Counted from the first letter of the stretch, positions 7,584-17,318 are shown. The stretch is 64,000 bases of DNA from Bacteroidetes bacterium 43-93 (GCA_001897855.1 MKUO01000005.1:93125-157124); one strand, 5' to 3'. A program made the numbers and translations. Notes: a model not told the origin generated them from the sequence alone.

Positions 7584-8769
7584 CGGAGGGCTGGACACAA
7601 CCTATTGTGCAGTATACCTGCAGGAACAAATGGAACTTGAAGTGCATGCCGTTACCGTACAAACAGGTGGCTTCAGTGATGAAGAACTCAGCGGCATTAA
7701 AGAGCGCGCTCTGAGCCTTGGGGTGAAATCATTTGAGGTAATAGACGTAACCAAACAATATTATGAGCAATGCATCAAATACCTGGTGTATGGAAATGTG
7801 TTGAAAAATAACGTGTATCCGCTGAGCGTGAGCGCTGAACGTATGGTACAGGCACTCACCATCGCAGAATACACTAAGAAAGTTGGCGCAGATTATGTAG
7901 CGCATGGAAGTACCGGCGCGGGGAACGACCAGGTGCGCTTTGATATGGTGTTTCAAAGCATTATACCGGATGTACAAATACTTACACCTATACGCGACCA
8001 GCGGCTGAGCAGGCAGGAAGAGATCGCTTACCTGGAAGCCCACGGTGTAGCTATGGACTTTAAAAAGGCTGCTTACAGCATCAATAAAGGCCTGTGGGGC
8101 ACGTCTGTTGGTGGTAAGGAAACACTTACCAGCAGTGACTATTTGCCGGAAGATGCCTGGCCAACCCCCATTACAAAAACAGGGGAAGAAAATATCGTGC
8201 TGCATTTTGAGAACGGCGAACTGACAGCCATCAATGGAAAAGAAATGCAACCCGTTGCTGCCATACAGGAGTTGCAACAGATGGCGCAGCCGTACGGTAT
8301 TGGCAGAGATATACATGTGGGCGATACGATCATAGGCATCAAAGGGCGTGTAGGTTTTGAAGCAGCCGCGCCACTTATTATCATTAAAGCGCATCACCTG
8401 CTGGAAAAGCACACGCTCACCAAATGGCAGCTTTACTGGAAAGACCAGTTGAGCACATGGTATGGCAACTGGCTGCATGAAGGTATGATGCTGGACCCGA
8501 CGATGAGGAACATTGAAACCTTTATGACAGATACGCAACAACATGTGACAGGTGATGTATTCGTTACACTGGTGCCACATCGTTTTATTGTAACAGGTGT
8601 AAGCACGGAGCACGATCTTATGAATAACAGGTTCGGCGCGTATGGGGAAATGAACAATAGCTGGGATGGCAATGATGTAAAAGGCTTTGCTAAAATATTT
8701 GGTAACCAGGTGGCTATTTACCATATGGTGAATAAGGACGAAAAAATACTGACAGTAGATGAGCAATAA
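7558..8769 (+). CDS. argG: Argininosuccinate synthase
   Basis: A 403-residue protein with the PP-loop ATP pyrophosphatase signature AYSGGLDTTYC (residues 7-17) at the N terminus and the downstream argininosuccinate synthase blocks AHGSTGAGNDQVRFD and INKGLWGTSVGGKE. It joins citrulline and aspartate using ATP to form argininosuccinate in the cytoplasm. Length is normal for the family. The ATG at 7558 lies inside the end of the preceding GNAT gene, and its 3' end overlaps argC by 11 bp. A long open frame on the opposite strand is a shadow of this gene. Confidence 0.97.
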   Translation: MKKVVLAYSGGLDTTYCAVYLQEQMELEVHAVTVQTGGFSDEELSGIKERALSLGVKSFEVIDVTKQYYEQCIKYLVYGNVLKNNVYPLSVSAERMVQALTIAEYTKKVGADYVAHGSTGAGNDQVRFDMVFQSIIPDVQILTPIRDQRLSRQEEIAYLEAHGVAMDFKKAAYSINKGLWGTSVGGKETLTSSDYLPEDAWPTPITKTGEENIVLHFENGELTAINGKEMQPVAAIQELQQMAQPYGIGRDIHVGDTIIGIKGRVGFEAAAPLIIIKAHHLLEKHTLTKWQLYWKDQLSTWYGNWLHEGMMLDPTMRNIETFMTDTQQHVTGDVFVTLVPHRFIVTGVSTEHDLMNNRFGAYGEMNNSWDGNDVKGFAKIFGNQVAIYHMVNKDEKILTVDEQ

Positions 8770-9736
8770 GATCAAAGCGGGTATTGTTGGTGGCGCAGGA
8801 TATACAGGCGGCGAAATGCTACGTATATTATTGAATCATCCCAATGTAGAAATAGTTTTTGTGCATAGCAGAAGCAATGCGGGGGAATCTGTCAGCAAGA
8901 TACACCGAGACTTAGCAGATGAAACAGAACTGCGTTTTGCATCTGAAATGAGCAAGGTAGATGTGCTGTTCCTGTGCGTAGGGCATGGCGAAGCTAAAGA
9001 ATTCATGGCCCAGAATGTTGTTGATGAGCATACACGTATTATTGACCTGTCGCAGGATTTTAGGTTGCACGCTAACGCTGTTGTGAATGGCAGGACATTT
9101 AGCTACGGATTACCTGAGGCAAATAAAGAACAAATACAGGCTGCAAGCAATATAGCCAACCCGGGCTGTTTTGCCACTGCACTGCAATTAGCATTGTTGC
9201 CGCTAGCAAAGCATGGTGCTTTACAACAAGTACATGCAACGGGGATTACCGGTTCTACCGGTGCAGGGCAAAAACTGCAGTTGAGTTCGCATTTTTCGTG
9301 GAGGCAGAACAATATACAAGCGTATAAATCATTATCTCACCAGCATATGAACGAGGTAATGGAGACTTTGCACACAGCACAACCCGGATGCGAGAAAGTG
9401 AACTTTATACCGTGGAGAGGTGATTTTGCAAGAGGTATTTACATAACAGCCTATACAGAAAGTAACTTGTCTCTGGAAGAAGCTAACGCCATGTATAAAG
9501 AATATTATACCGGCCATGCATTTACACATTTGAGTGATCAAATGATAGACCTGAAGCATGTGGTGAATACCAATAAATGCCTGCTCTACCTGGAGAAAGA
9601 GGATGGTAAGCTGATAGTACATGCTGCTATAGATAACCTGCTGAAAGGTGCATCGGGACAGGCGGTACAGAATATGAACCTGATGTTTGGACTGCCGGAA
9701 ACCACCGGCTTGAAACTTAAATCAATCGCATTTTAA
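8759..9736 (+). CDS. argC: N-acetyl(acyl)-gamma-glutamyl-phosphate reductase
   Basis: A 325-residue NADP-dependent reductase that turns N-acylglutamyl phosphate into the semialdehyde, the third step of arginine synthesis. The N-terminal nucleotide-binding loop is GGAGYTGGE (residues 11-19). The catalytic cysteine is C137 in NPGCFATA. The conserved HxxE/His region (LSHQHMNEV) follows. The start overlaps argG by 11 bp and argD begins 11 bp after the stop, so it sits in a tight operon. Confidence 0.96.
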   Translation: MSNKIKAGIVGGAGYTGGEMLRILLNHPNVEIVFVHSRSNAGESVSKIHRDLADETELRFASEMSKVDVLFLCVGHGEAKEFMAQNVVDEHTRIIDLSQDFRLHANAVVNGRTFSYGLPEANKEQIQAASNIANPGCFATALQLALLPLAKHGALQQVHATGITGSTGAGQKLQLSSHFSWRQNNIQAYKSLSHQHMNEVMETLHTAQPGCEKVNFIPWRGDFARGIYITAYTESNLSLEEANAMYKEYYTGHAFTHLSDQMIDLKHVVNTNKCLLYLEKEDGKLIVHAAIDNLLKGASGQAVQNMNLMFGLPETTGLKLKSIAF

Positions 9737-9747
9737 AATATTATACA

Positions 9748-10890
9748 ATGCAACTTTTCGACGTTTATCCATTGAATGATGTAACCATTGTAAAAGGCAG
9801 TGGTTCTTATGTGTGGGACGATAAAGGACAGAGATACCTGGACATGTATGGTGGTCATGCCGTTATATCAATTGGTCATACACATCCTCACTATGTGCAG
9901 CGGATAAAAGATCAGCTGGATAAAATAGGCTTCTATTCTAACTCAATTAAAATACCTCTGCAACAAGAGCTTGGTGATAAACTGGGTAAAGTATCATGTA
10001 AAGAAGATTATCAATTGTTCCTATGCAATTCTGGTGCTGAAGCTAACGAGAATGCGCTGAAACTGGCATCTTTCCATACCGGTAGAAAGAAAGTTGTGGC
10101 ATTTCAGAAATCCTTTCATGGCCGCACATCGCTGGCTGTAGCCGCTACCGATAATCCAGGTATCGTTGCTCCTGTTAACGAAACAGATAACATCAGCTTC
10201 CTGCCTTTTAACAATGTGGAAACATTGAAAGAGTATTTTGCAGAGCATGGTAAAGAAACTGCTGCAGTAATAGTAGAAGGCATACAAGGTGTGGGTGGCA
10301 TCAATGTGGCTACTGACGAATTCCTGCAAGCTATCCGTTCGCTGTGCGATGAATATGGAGCGGTATATATTGCCGATAGCGTACAATGTGGTTATGGTCG
10401 TTCGGGTAAGTTCTTTTCTCATGACTATGCAGGTGTGCCGGCCGATATATATTCTATGGCTAAGGGAATGGGAAATGGATTTCCTGTAGGTGGCATACTG
10501 ATAGCGCCGTATATTAAACCAAAGCATGGAATGCTTGGTACCACCTTTGGCGGCAACCATCTTGCCTGTGCGGCGGCATTGGCAGTGTTGGAAGTAATGG
10601 AGCAAGATAATTTGTTGCAACATGTGGTGGAAACAGGCGAATACTTAGTGAAGCAATTACAAGGCTTGAGTTGCCTGCAAAATATACGCGGCCGTGGTTT
10701 GATGATAGGTTTTGACGTGCCGGAAGAAATGAAGACTTTGAAGAAGGACCTGCTGAGCAAACATTTTGTGTTTACCGGTGAGGCTAAGCCCAATGTGATC
10801 CGCCTATTGCCCGCACTTAACATACAGAAAGAGGATATAGACGTCTTTATAAATGCAGTAAAATCAGAAATGGCTGTAGCCGCATCTTAG
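9748..10890 (+). CDS. argD: Acetyl(acyl)ornithine aminotransferase
   Basis: A 380-residue class III, PLP-dependent aminotransferase. Visible marks are the phosphate-binding NSGAEAN (residues 94-100), D210 for the PLP ring nitrogen in IADSVQCGYGRSG, and the Schiff-base lysine K239 in YSMAKGMGNGFPVGG. The motif is usually DEVQ-like; here it is DSVQ, a small deviation. It transfers an amino group from glutamate to the N-acylglutamate semialdehyde to give N-acylornithine. It lies between argC (11 bp upstream) and argF' (4 bp downstream). Confidence 0.95.
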   Translation: MQLFDVYPLNDVTIVKGSGSYVWDDKGQRYLDMYGGHAVISIGHTHPHYVQRIKDQLDKIGFYSNSIKIPLQQELGDKLGKVSCKEDYQLFLCNSGAEANENALKLASFHTGRKKVVAFQKSFHGRTSLAVAATDNPGIVAPVNETDNISFLPFNNVETLKEYFAEHGKETAAVIVEGIQGVGGINVATDEFLQAIRSLCDEYGAVYIADSVQCGYGRSGKFFSHDYAGVPADIYSMAKGMGNGFPVGGILIAPYIKPKHGMLGTTFGGNHLACAAALAVLEVMEQDNLLQHVVETGEYLVKQLQGLSCLQNIRGRGLMIGFDVPEEMKTLKKDLLSKHFVFTGEAKPNVIRLLPALNIQKEDIDVFINAVKSEMAVAAS

Positions 10891-10894
10891 CCGA

Positions 10895-11845
10895 ATGAAA
10901 AATTTTATATCAGTAAAGGATGTGCCCGATATAAAAGGGCTGGTTAATAAAGCTTTGCAGTACAAAGCTGATCCGTTTAGCGATAAAATGCTGGGCAATA
11001 ATAAACGCATAGGTATGCTATTTATGAACCCCAGTATGCGTACGCGTATCAGCACGCAAATAGCGGCGCAGAATCTTGGTATGCAGGCTATAGTCTTCAA
11101 TATAGACAAAGAAGGCTGGAAGCTGGAAATAGAAGAAGGAGCCATTATGAATGGTACCACTGTTGAGCATATCATGGATGCGGCTCCTGTCTTCGGTGCT
11201 TATTTTGATGTTCTGTGTGTACGTACGTTTCCCCAGTTGGAGAATAGGGATACAGACTATTCAGAGCAGCTAATACAAAGCCTTATTACATACAGCGGCA
11301 TACCAGTGGTGAGCCTGGAAAGCGCAACACTGCATCCGCTGCAGAGTCTTACTGATATCATTACTATAACTGAATTGTTTCAGCAACAACGTAAACCGAA
11401 GGTGGTGTTGACGTGGGCTCCGCATATAAAGCCGATACCACAATGTGTTGGCAATTCATTTGCTCAATGGGTGAATGCATGGGGAGAGGCAGATTTTGTT
11501 ATTGCTAATCCGGAAGGGTTTGATCTGAAAGAAGAATTCACCAATGGAGCAACCATTGTACATAATCAGCAGGAGGCTCTTAAAGATGCTGACTTTGTGT
11601 ATGTAAAGAACTGGAGCAGCTATGAAAATTATGGTACAGTAAAGCAAGGTGCCGAGGACTGGATGCTGACTAGTGAAAAGCTTGCGGTGACCAATGGAGC
11701 AAAAGTGATGCACTGCCTGCCGGTAAGGCGGAATGTGGAATTGAGTGATGAAGTGTTAAATGGTAATAGCAGTATTGTTACCCAGCAGGCATCAAACCGT
11801 GTATGGGCGGCGCAGGCCGTATTAGCTGAAATATTAAAAGGGTAG
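10895..11845 (+). CDS. argF': N-acylornithine carbamoyltransferase (predicted N-succinyl type)
   Basis: A 316-residue transcarbamylase of the ArgF' branch that uses N-acylornithine. It has the carbamoyl-phosphate site SMRTR (residues 47-51), the ArgF'-like stretch EEGAIMNGTTVEHI (80-93) and HCLPVRRN near the C terminus. In this family one residue decides the acyl group: Glu92 in the Xanthomonas acetylornithine enzyme, Pro90 in the Bacteroides succinylornithine enzyme; changing Glu92 to Pro, Ser, Val or Ala converts the former to the latter. By eye the matching residue here is V90, so N-succinylornithine is predicted. It is four bases from argB. Confidence 0.93.
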   Translation: MKNFISVKDVPDIKGLVNKALQYKADPFSDKMLGNNKRIGMLFMNPSMRTRISTQIAAQNLGMQAIVFNIDKEGWKLEIEEGAIMNGTTVEHIMDAAPVFGAYFDVLCVRTFPQLENRDTDYSEQLIQSLITYSGIPVVSLESATLHPLQSLTDIITITELFQQQRKPKVVLTWAPHIKPIPQCVGNSFAQWVNAWGEADFVIANPEGFDLKEEFTNGATIVHNQQEALKDADFVYVKNWSSYENYGTVKQGAEDWMLTSEKLAVTNGAKVMHCLPVRRNVELSDEVLNGNSSIVTQQASNRVWAAQAVLAEILKG

Positions 11846-11848
11846 AAG

Positions 11849-12628
11849 ATGCGGGAGATAGCAGTAATAAAAGTAGGTGGTAATATCATAGACAATGAGG
11901 CTAAGCTTGCAGCTTTCCTTAAAGATTTTGCAGCGCTACCAGGTAATAAGATATTGGTGCATGGAGGTGGTAAAGTTGCTACAGAGATAGGTGATAGGTT
12001 AGGCATACAATCGAACTATATAAATGGCCGCCGTATAACGGATAAGGAAACATTAGACGTGGTTACTATGGTATACGGTGGATTGGTAAATAAAAAGATA
12101 GTAGCTCAACTGCAAAAGTTGGGTTGTAATGCGATTGGGCTTACCGGTGCAGATGGTAATGTGATCTCTGCAGTAAAACGTCCCGTAGGTGAGGTTGATT
12201 ATGGATACGTTGGTGACGTGACCGGTGTGAATACTTCTTTGGTCAATACGCTTAGCGATGCCGGTTTTACATTGGTTATAGCACCATTGACGCATAGTGA
12301 AGGTGTAATGCTGAATACAAATGCTGATACGATAGCACAGGAAACTGCAAAAGGGCTTGCAACAACGGCCAAAGTACAGCTTGTATATTGTTTTGAAAAG
12401 AAAGGCGTATTAATGGATGCCGAAGATGAAGAAGCAGTCATTAATACTATTGATAGAAAATCCTACGAAGAGCTAAAGGCAAGCAATATTGTGTCTGGTG
12501 GTATGATTCCGAAGCTGGATAATGCATTTGAAGCAATAGATGCAGGTGTTAGCAAAGTGATCATAGGGCAGGCGGAAGAGCTGGCTGAACTACTGAAGGG
12601 TAATGCAGGCACACAAATCATTAAATAG
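11849..12628 (+). CDS. argB: Acetyl(acyl)glutamate kinase
   Basis: A 259-residue amino-acid kinase that phosphorylates N-acylglutamate, the second step of the pathway. It has the N-terminal KVGGNIID (residues 8-15), the glycine-rich HGGGK (38-42), the substrate block GLTGADGNVI and the C-terminal ATP-site stretch GGMIPKLDNA. It lacks the long N-terminal helix typical of arginine-inhibited hexameric enzymes, so feedback inhibition through that helix is unlikely (inference). The stop is followed after one base by the argE start. Confidence 0.95.
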   Translation: MREIAVIKVGGNIIDNEAKLAAFLKDFAALPGNKILVHGGGKVATEIGDRLGIQSNYINGRRITDKETLDVVTMVYGGLVNKKIVAQLQKLGCNAIGLTGADGNVISAVKRPVGEVDYGYVGDVTGVNTSLVNTLSDAGFTLVIAPLTHSEGVMLNTNADTIAQETAKGLATTAKVQLVYCFEKKGVLMDAEDEEAVINTIDRKSYEELKASNIVSGGMIPKLDNAFEAIDAGVSKVIIGQAEELAELLKGNAGTQIIK

Positions 12629-12629
12629 G

Positions 12630-13688
12630 ATGCAGCAGTTATTAGAAACAGAAGCGATAGATCTGTTAAAGAAATTAGTATCGATACCATCCTTCAGTAA
12701 AGAGGAACAGGGTACGGCGTATGCGCTGCAGCAATACCTGCAATCGAAAGGTATTAAAGCTGACAGGCATGTAAATAATGTCTGGGCGGTTAATAAATAT
12801 TTTGATGCTGCGAAACCAACCATTTTGCTGAATTCGCATCACGATACGGTAAAGCCTAACCCCGGATATACATTAGATCCATTTTGTCCAACTGAGAAGG
12901 AAGGTAAGTTATATGGCTTGGGTAGCAATGATGCGGGAGGATGCCTGGTGTCATTGTTAGCTACGTTCTTATACTTCTATGATAAGCAAGATCTGAAATA
13001 TAACCTGTTGTTTGCTGCAACTGCTGAAGAAGAAATATCGGGTGTAAATGGGATAGAATCTTTGCTGCCTGTTATTGGCAATATCTCTTTTGCTATAGTA
13101 GGCGAACCAACCTTAATGGATATGGCTATAGCAGAAAAAGGGTTATTAGTGATAGATTGCGTAGCAGAAGGTGTTGGTGGACATGCTGCAAGAGAAGAAG
13201 GCGAGAATGCCATCTATAAGGCATTAAAAGATATTGAATGGTTCCGTACCTATAGGTTCCCGGAGGTTTCTCCCTTATTGGGACCAGTGAAAATGAGCGT
13301 GACCATGATACAGGCAGGTACACAGCATAATGTGGTGCCCGCAAAGTGTGCTTTTACTGTAGATATACGCATAAACGAGTGTTACACTCATGAACAGATG
13401 CTGGATAGCATCAGGCAACACGTGAGCTGCACCTGCACACCAAGAAGTATGCGATTGCGTTCTACGTCTATTGACGAACAACACCCTGTAATACTTGCAG
13501 GTAAAGCTTTGGGCAAGCAAGTGTACGGTTCTGCAACCTTGTCGGATAAATCATTGATGCCGTTCCCTGCATTGAAGATGGGCCCCGGCGATTCGGCAAG
13601 AAGCCATACGGCGGACGAATTTATTTATATCAACGAGATCAAAGAAGGCATTGCCACATATATTCAATTACTAAACCAGGTATTATGA
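12630..13688 (+). CDS. argE: M20 family deacylase, acetyl(acyl)ornithine or acylcitrulline deacylase
   Basis: A 352-residue M20 metallopeptidase-like deacylase. With the ATG at 12630, the metal-binding H-x-D is in NSHHDTVKP (about H70 and D72), the bridging Asp is in GLGSNDAGG (about D101), and the Glu pair is in TAEEE (about 133-134). An ATG 27 bases upstream inside argB is less likely. When the operon contains ArgF', this enzyme removes the acyl group from N-acylcitrulline to give citrulline. Its TGA overlaps the argH ATG (ATGA), showing tight coupling. Confidence 0.92.
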   Translation: MQQLLETEAIDLLKKLVSIPSFSKEEQGTAYALQQYLQSKGIKADRHVNNVWAVNKYFDAAKPTILLNSHHDTVKPNPGYTLDPFCPTEKEGKLYGLGSNDAGGCLVSLLATFLYFYDKQDLKYNLLFAATAEEEISGVNGIESLLPVIGNISFAIVGEPTLMDMAIAEKGLLVIDCVAEGVGGHAAREEGENAIYKALKDIEWFRTYRFPEVSPLLGPVKMSVTMIQAGTQHNVVPAKCAFTVDIRINECYTHEQMLDSIRQHVSCTCTPRSMRLRSTSIDEQHPVILAGKALGKQVYGSATLSDKSLMPFPALKMGPGDSARSHTADEFIYINEIKEGIATYIQLLNQVL

Positions 13689-14980
13689 AACTTTGGAGTA
13701 AAGACGATACCCATGTATCAGATAATATAGTGCAGTTTACTGTAGGCAGGGACCGCGAGTTCGACATGTTACTTGCGAAATATGATGTACAAGGTTCGTT
13801 GGCGCATGTGGCGATGTTGCACCAGGTAGGGTTATTATCCGCTGATGAATACCCCGTTATCAAACAGGGGCTGGAAGATATATTGAAGGATATAGAGTCA
13901 GGCAAATTCGAGATCGATAACGATTCTGAAGATATCCATTCGCAGGTAGAGTTAATGCTCACGGAACGTATTGGCGAACACGGTAAGAAAATACATAGTG
14001 GCCGCAGTCGCAATGACCAGGTGGCTGTGGATATTAAACTATACCTGCGCGATGCATTACTGGAAATAAAGAGAGGAGTATTGCAACTGTTTACACTTTT
14101 GCAGCAACAAAGCGAAACGTATAAAGATGTGCTTTTGCCGGGGTATACCCATTTGCAGGTAGCAATGCCATCTTCATTCGGGTTGTGGTTTGGTGCGTAC
14201 GCAGAAAGCCTGGTTGACGATATGGAGTTGTTGCATACGGCCTATAAGATCACCAATAAAAACCCTTTAGGCAGCGGGGCCGGCTATGGTTCGTCTTTCC
14301 CTTTGGACAGGGCTGCAACAACGGTATCCCTGGGCTTAGGCGATATGCATTATAATAGCGTATATGCTCAAATGAGCAGGGGTAAGACCGAGCGCTTTGT
14401 AGCAATGGCTATGAGCAGCATTGCTGCAACACTTGCGCGCCTGAGCATGGATGGATGCCTTTATATGAGCCAGAACTTTGGTTTTATATCCTTCCCCGAT
14501 GCACTAACTACCGGTAGCAGTATTATGCCGCATAAAAAGAACCCCGATGTGCTGGAACTGGTAAGGGCAAAATGTAACCGCATCCAGGCATTGCCTAACG
14601 AGCTGGCGATGATAATGGTAAATCTACCATCCGGCTACCACAGGGATATGCAATTGACGAAAGAGATACTCTTCCCGGCTATTGAAGATATGAAGCAATG
14701 CCTGGAAATGGCCTGCATCATGTTCAGCCAGGTGAAAGTGAATGACCGGATATTAGAAGATGAGAAATATAAGTACCTGTTTACCGTAGAAAGTGTGAAT
14801 GGGCTGGTAAATGCCGGTGTGCCATTCAGGGATGCGTATAGGCAGGTGGGTAATGAGGTAGCAGCAGGGACTTACCAATACAACCTGCAATCGCTCAGAC
14901 ATACCCACCAGGGCAGCACCGGGAATCTGTGTACCGAACAAGTTCGCGCGGTAATGGAAAAGGCTTCCCAAGGCTGGTAG
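13685..14980 (+). CDS. argH: Argininosuccinate lyase
   Basis: A 431-residue member of the fumarase/aspartase superfamily. Visible marks are HSGRSRND (residues 104-111), PGYTHLQVAMP (152-162) and the family signature GSSIMPHKKNPD (277-288), which carries the catalytic serine loop. It splits argininosuccinate into arginine and fumarate, the last step. It closes the operon; the next gene, a DEAD-box helicase, has its own promoter. Length is slightly short of the typical 450-470 residues, with no missing motif. Confidence 0.96.
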   Translation: MKLWSKDDTHVSDNIVQFTVGRDREFDMLLAKYDVQGSLAHVAMLHQVGLLSADEYPVIKQGLEDILKDIESGKFEIDNDSEDIHSQVELMLTERIGEHGKKIHSGRSRNDQVAVDIKLYLRDALLEIKRGVLQLFTLLQQQSETYKDVLLPGYTHLQVAMPSSFGLWFGAYAESLVDDMELLHTAYKITNKNPLGSGAGYGSSFPLDRAATTVSLGLGDMHYNSVYAQMSRGKTERFVAMAMSSIAATLARLSMDGCLYMSQNFGFISFPDALTTGSSIMPHKKNPDVLELVRAKCNRIQALPNELAMIMVNLPSGYHRDMQLTKEILFPAIEDMKQCLEMACIMFSQVKVNDRILEDEKYKYLFTVESVNGLVNAGVPFRDAYRQVGNEVAAGTYQYNLQSLRHTHQGSTGNLCTEQVRAVMEKASQGW

Positions 14981-15009
14981 ATAATCGGCCAATAGCTGCA
15001 AAGATTGAC

Positions 15010-15017
15010 TATTTTTG
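15010..15017 (+). promoter_or_regulatory. -7 element TATTTTTG before the DEAD-box helicase
   Basis: An exact TAnnTTTG match nine bases before the helicase ATG. It suggests an independent transcription unit after the arginine operon, with a leader of only a few bases. Confidence 0.55.
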
Positions 15018-15026
15018 TAGCTTCTT

Positions 15027-16355
15027 ATGAAATTCAGCGATCTGAATCTTACCAAACCGATCTTAAATGCACTGGACGATCTTGGGTACACAACGCCCAC
15101 TACCATCCAGCAAAAGGCATTTTCCGTGATCATGTCCGGTAAAGATGTTTGTGGTATAGCGCAGACCGGCACCGGTAAAACATTTGCCTACCTGCTGCCA
15201 GCTATCAGGCAATGGTCCTTTGCCAGGGATAAAAGCCCGCAAGTATTGGTGATAGTGCCCACCCGTGAGCTGGTGATGCAAGTAGTAGAAGCTGCGAAGA
15301 AGCTTACGACCCACATGAGTATAGAAGTGGTAGGTGTGTTTGGTGGGGTAAATATGAAGCCACAGGTAGACGCGCTGGAAAATGGAGTAGATATAGTAGT
15401 GGCAACACCGGGTCGCCTTTTAGACCTGCTTTATCATGGTTCGTTCAGAACAAAAGGGTTGAAGAAATTAGTGATAGACGAGGTAGATGAAATGCTGAAC
15501 CTGGGTTTCCGCAGCCAGTTGAATAGTATTTTAGATCTACTACCCGAAAGAAGACAAAACCTGCTTTTTTCTGCAACCATTACTGAAGAGGTAGAAGGGC
15601 TGATCGACACTTACTTCAATACGCCTATAAGAATAGAAGCTGCACCAACGGGTACTCCATTGGAGAATATCCAGCAAAGAGCATACTATGTGCCCAACTT
15701 CAATACCAAGATCAATTTACTGGAGTTGCTGTTGAGGCAGAACGAGGATATGAGCAAAGTATTGGTGTTTGTAGCCACGAGGAAGCTCGCTGATGATGTG
15801 TTTGAAAGAATGGCAGAGCAATTTCCCGACTTGGTTGGTGTGATACATTCTAATAAGGATCAGAACAATCGTTTTAATACCGTAAGAAAATTTCAGAGTG
15901 GTGAATACCGTTTCCTGATAGCGACAGATATTATAGCCCGCGGATTGGACGTAGCAGAAGTGACGCATGTAGTGAACTTTGACCTTCCTGAAGTACCGGA
16001 AGACTACATACATCGTATAGGCCGTACCGGCAGGGCAGATAAAAAAGGGATAGCGATCAGCTTTATTACGGAAAAAGAAAAAGAGCAGCAGGAAGCCATT
16101 GAAAGCCTGATGAATCATGCTATCCGTATAGATGAATTACCTGCCGACCTGGAAATATCTGATGTGCTTACTGAAGATGAGAAGCCCAAAGTCTTTATGA
16201 GGGATATCCTGGTAAAGCTACCTAAACGTGAAGACGTAGGGCCTGCATTTCATGAAAAGAAAGCAAAGAACAAGAAAGTAAATATCAAGATCAGCCATAA
16301 AGAAAAGATGATGGCTAAATACGGCAAACCTAAAAAGCGCGCCCCTAAAAAATAA
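15027..16355 (+). CDS. DEAD-box ATP-dependent RNA helicase
   Basis: A 442-residue helicase with all core motifs: Q motif (PTTIQQKAF), Walker A AQTGTGKT, PTRELV, TPGRL, motif II written DEVD rather than DEAD, SAT, RGLDVAEVTHVVNFDLP and HRIGRTGR. A lysine-rich tail of about 40 residues (from about 400 onward) probably binds RNA non-specifically. Such proteins unwind RNA in ribosome assembly or cold response in the cytoplasm. The next gene starts two bases after the stop codon, so they are co-transcribed. Confidence 0.95.
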   Translation: MKFSDLNLTKPILNALDDLGYTTPTTIQQKAFSVIMSGKDVCGIAQTGTGKTFAYLLPAIRQWSFARDKSPQVLVIVPTRELVMQVVEAAKKLTTHMSIEVVGVFGGVNMKPQVDALENGVDIVVATPGRLLDLLYHGSFRTKGLKKLVIDEVDEMLNLGFRSQLNSILDLLPERRQNLLFSATITEEVEGLIDTYFNTPIRIEAAPTGTPLENIQQRAYYVPNFNTKINLLELLLRQNEDMSKVLVFVATRKLADDVFERMAEQFPDLVGVIHSNKDQNNRFNTVRKFQSGEYRFLIATDIIARGLDVAEVTHVVNFDLPEVPEDYIHRIGRTGRADKKGIAISFITEKEKEQQEAIESLMNHAIRIDELPADLEISDVLTEDEKPKVFMRDILVKLPKREDVGPAFHEKKAKNKKVNIKISHKEKMMAKYGKPKKRAPKK

Positions 16356-16357
16356 GC

Positions 16358-17185
16358 ATGTCGCTCTATATTGCATCCATCAATTCAGGCAGTAACGGTA
16401 ATTGTTATTACGTAGGTAATGACAAGGACGCTGTATTGATAGATGCAGGCATATCGTGCCGGGAAACGGAGAAGCGTATGCGTAAGATTGGGTTATCTAT
16501 GAACAAAGTGCGCGCTGTATTCATCTCGCACGAACATGGAGATCATATCAAAGGATTGGAGAGTATCAGTACCAAATACTCGCTACCTGTTTATATCACT
16601 TCTCAAACTTTAAAACATAGCAGGCTTTTATTACCCAAAGACTTGTTACAGGTTTTTGAAACCAATGTGCCGGTTTCTATAAATGATCTAAACATTACTG
16701 CATTCAGCAAGCAGCACGATGCAGCAGAGCCGCATAGTTTTATAGTACAGGGTAATGAAGTAACCATAGGCGTGTTTACCGACCTGGGGCGGGTATGCGA
16801 AAACCTTATCTATCATTTTAAGCTGTGCCATGCTGCATTCCTGGAGGCGAACTATGACACTGCTATGCTGGAACGGGGACGATATCCCATCCATCTTAAA
16901 AACAGGATACGCGGTGGTTATGGCCACTTGTCGAACCTGCAGGCATTAGAGCTGTTTGCTAAGCACCGGCCAGCACATCTTTCTCATTTATTGCTGGCGC
17001 ATTTATCCCGCGACAATAATGACCCGCGCCTGGTATCTGACCTCTTCAATAAATATGCAGAAGATGTGCGTATTTCTATAGCATCCCGTGATGAGCAATC
17101 AGAGGTATTTCATATCGTATCGGGAAAACATCCCGTGGTACAACCCATACGTAAGGAAGTAGTGCGACAGGCTACGCTGTTTTAG
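16358..17185 (+). CDS. MBL-fold metallo-hydrolase, WalJ/YycJ-like
   Basis: A 275-residue metallo-beta-lactamase-fold protein. The metal site is seen as SHEHGDHIKGL (HxHxDH) with further ligands around FTDLG and LLLAHLSRDNND. The N terminus SGSNGNCYYVG and DAGISCRETEKR match the YycJ/WalJ branch, described elsewhere as a 5'-3' exonuclease in mismatch repair or as an accessory of the WalKR cell-wall system. No WalKR genes are nearby, so only the fold and family are asserted. It is two bases downstream of the DEAD-box gene. Confidence 0.88.
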   Translation: MSLYIASINSGSNGNCYYVGNDKDAVLIDAGISCRETEKRMRKIGLSMNKVRAVFISHEHGDHIKGLESISTKYSLPVYITSQTLKHSRLLLPKDLLQVFETNVPVSINDLNITAFSKQHDAAEPHSFIVQGNEVTIGVFTDLGRVCENLIYHFKLCHAAFLEANYDTAMLERGRYPIHLKNRIRGGYGHLSNLQALELFAKHRPAHLSHLLLAHLSRDNNDPRLVSDLFNKYAEDVRISIASRDEQSEVFHIVSGKHPVVQPIRKEVVRQATLF

Positions 17186-17318
17186 GCTGACAGAAATTCA
17201 TAATTGCTCAGCTTGTTTTAATGTTTTCTCTTGTTCTTAAGTCAATTTGTCAAATCGCCATGCGGTGGAATATGAATTGATGTAAGTATTCATAGTAAAA
17301 TAAAAATTGATAATATAT

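Noticed and set aside
7729..8775. Long open frame (348 codons) on the minus strand opposite argG
   Set aside because: It mirrors the codon pattern of argG, has no family motif or promoter, and is a shadow frame.
7558..14980. Internal promoters inside the arginine operon
   Set aside because: Overlaps and gaps of at most 11 bases between genes leave no room for a clear TTTG/TAnnTTTG pair; none was convincing.
17307..17318. TTG start for htpG four codons upstream
   Set aside because: ATG at 17319 matches the conserved HtpG N terminus.
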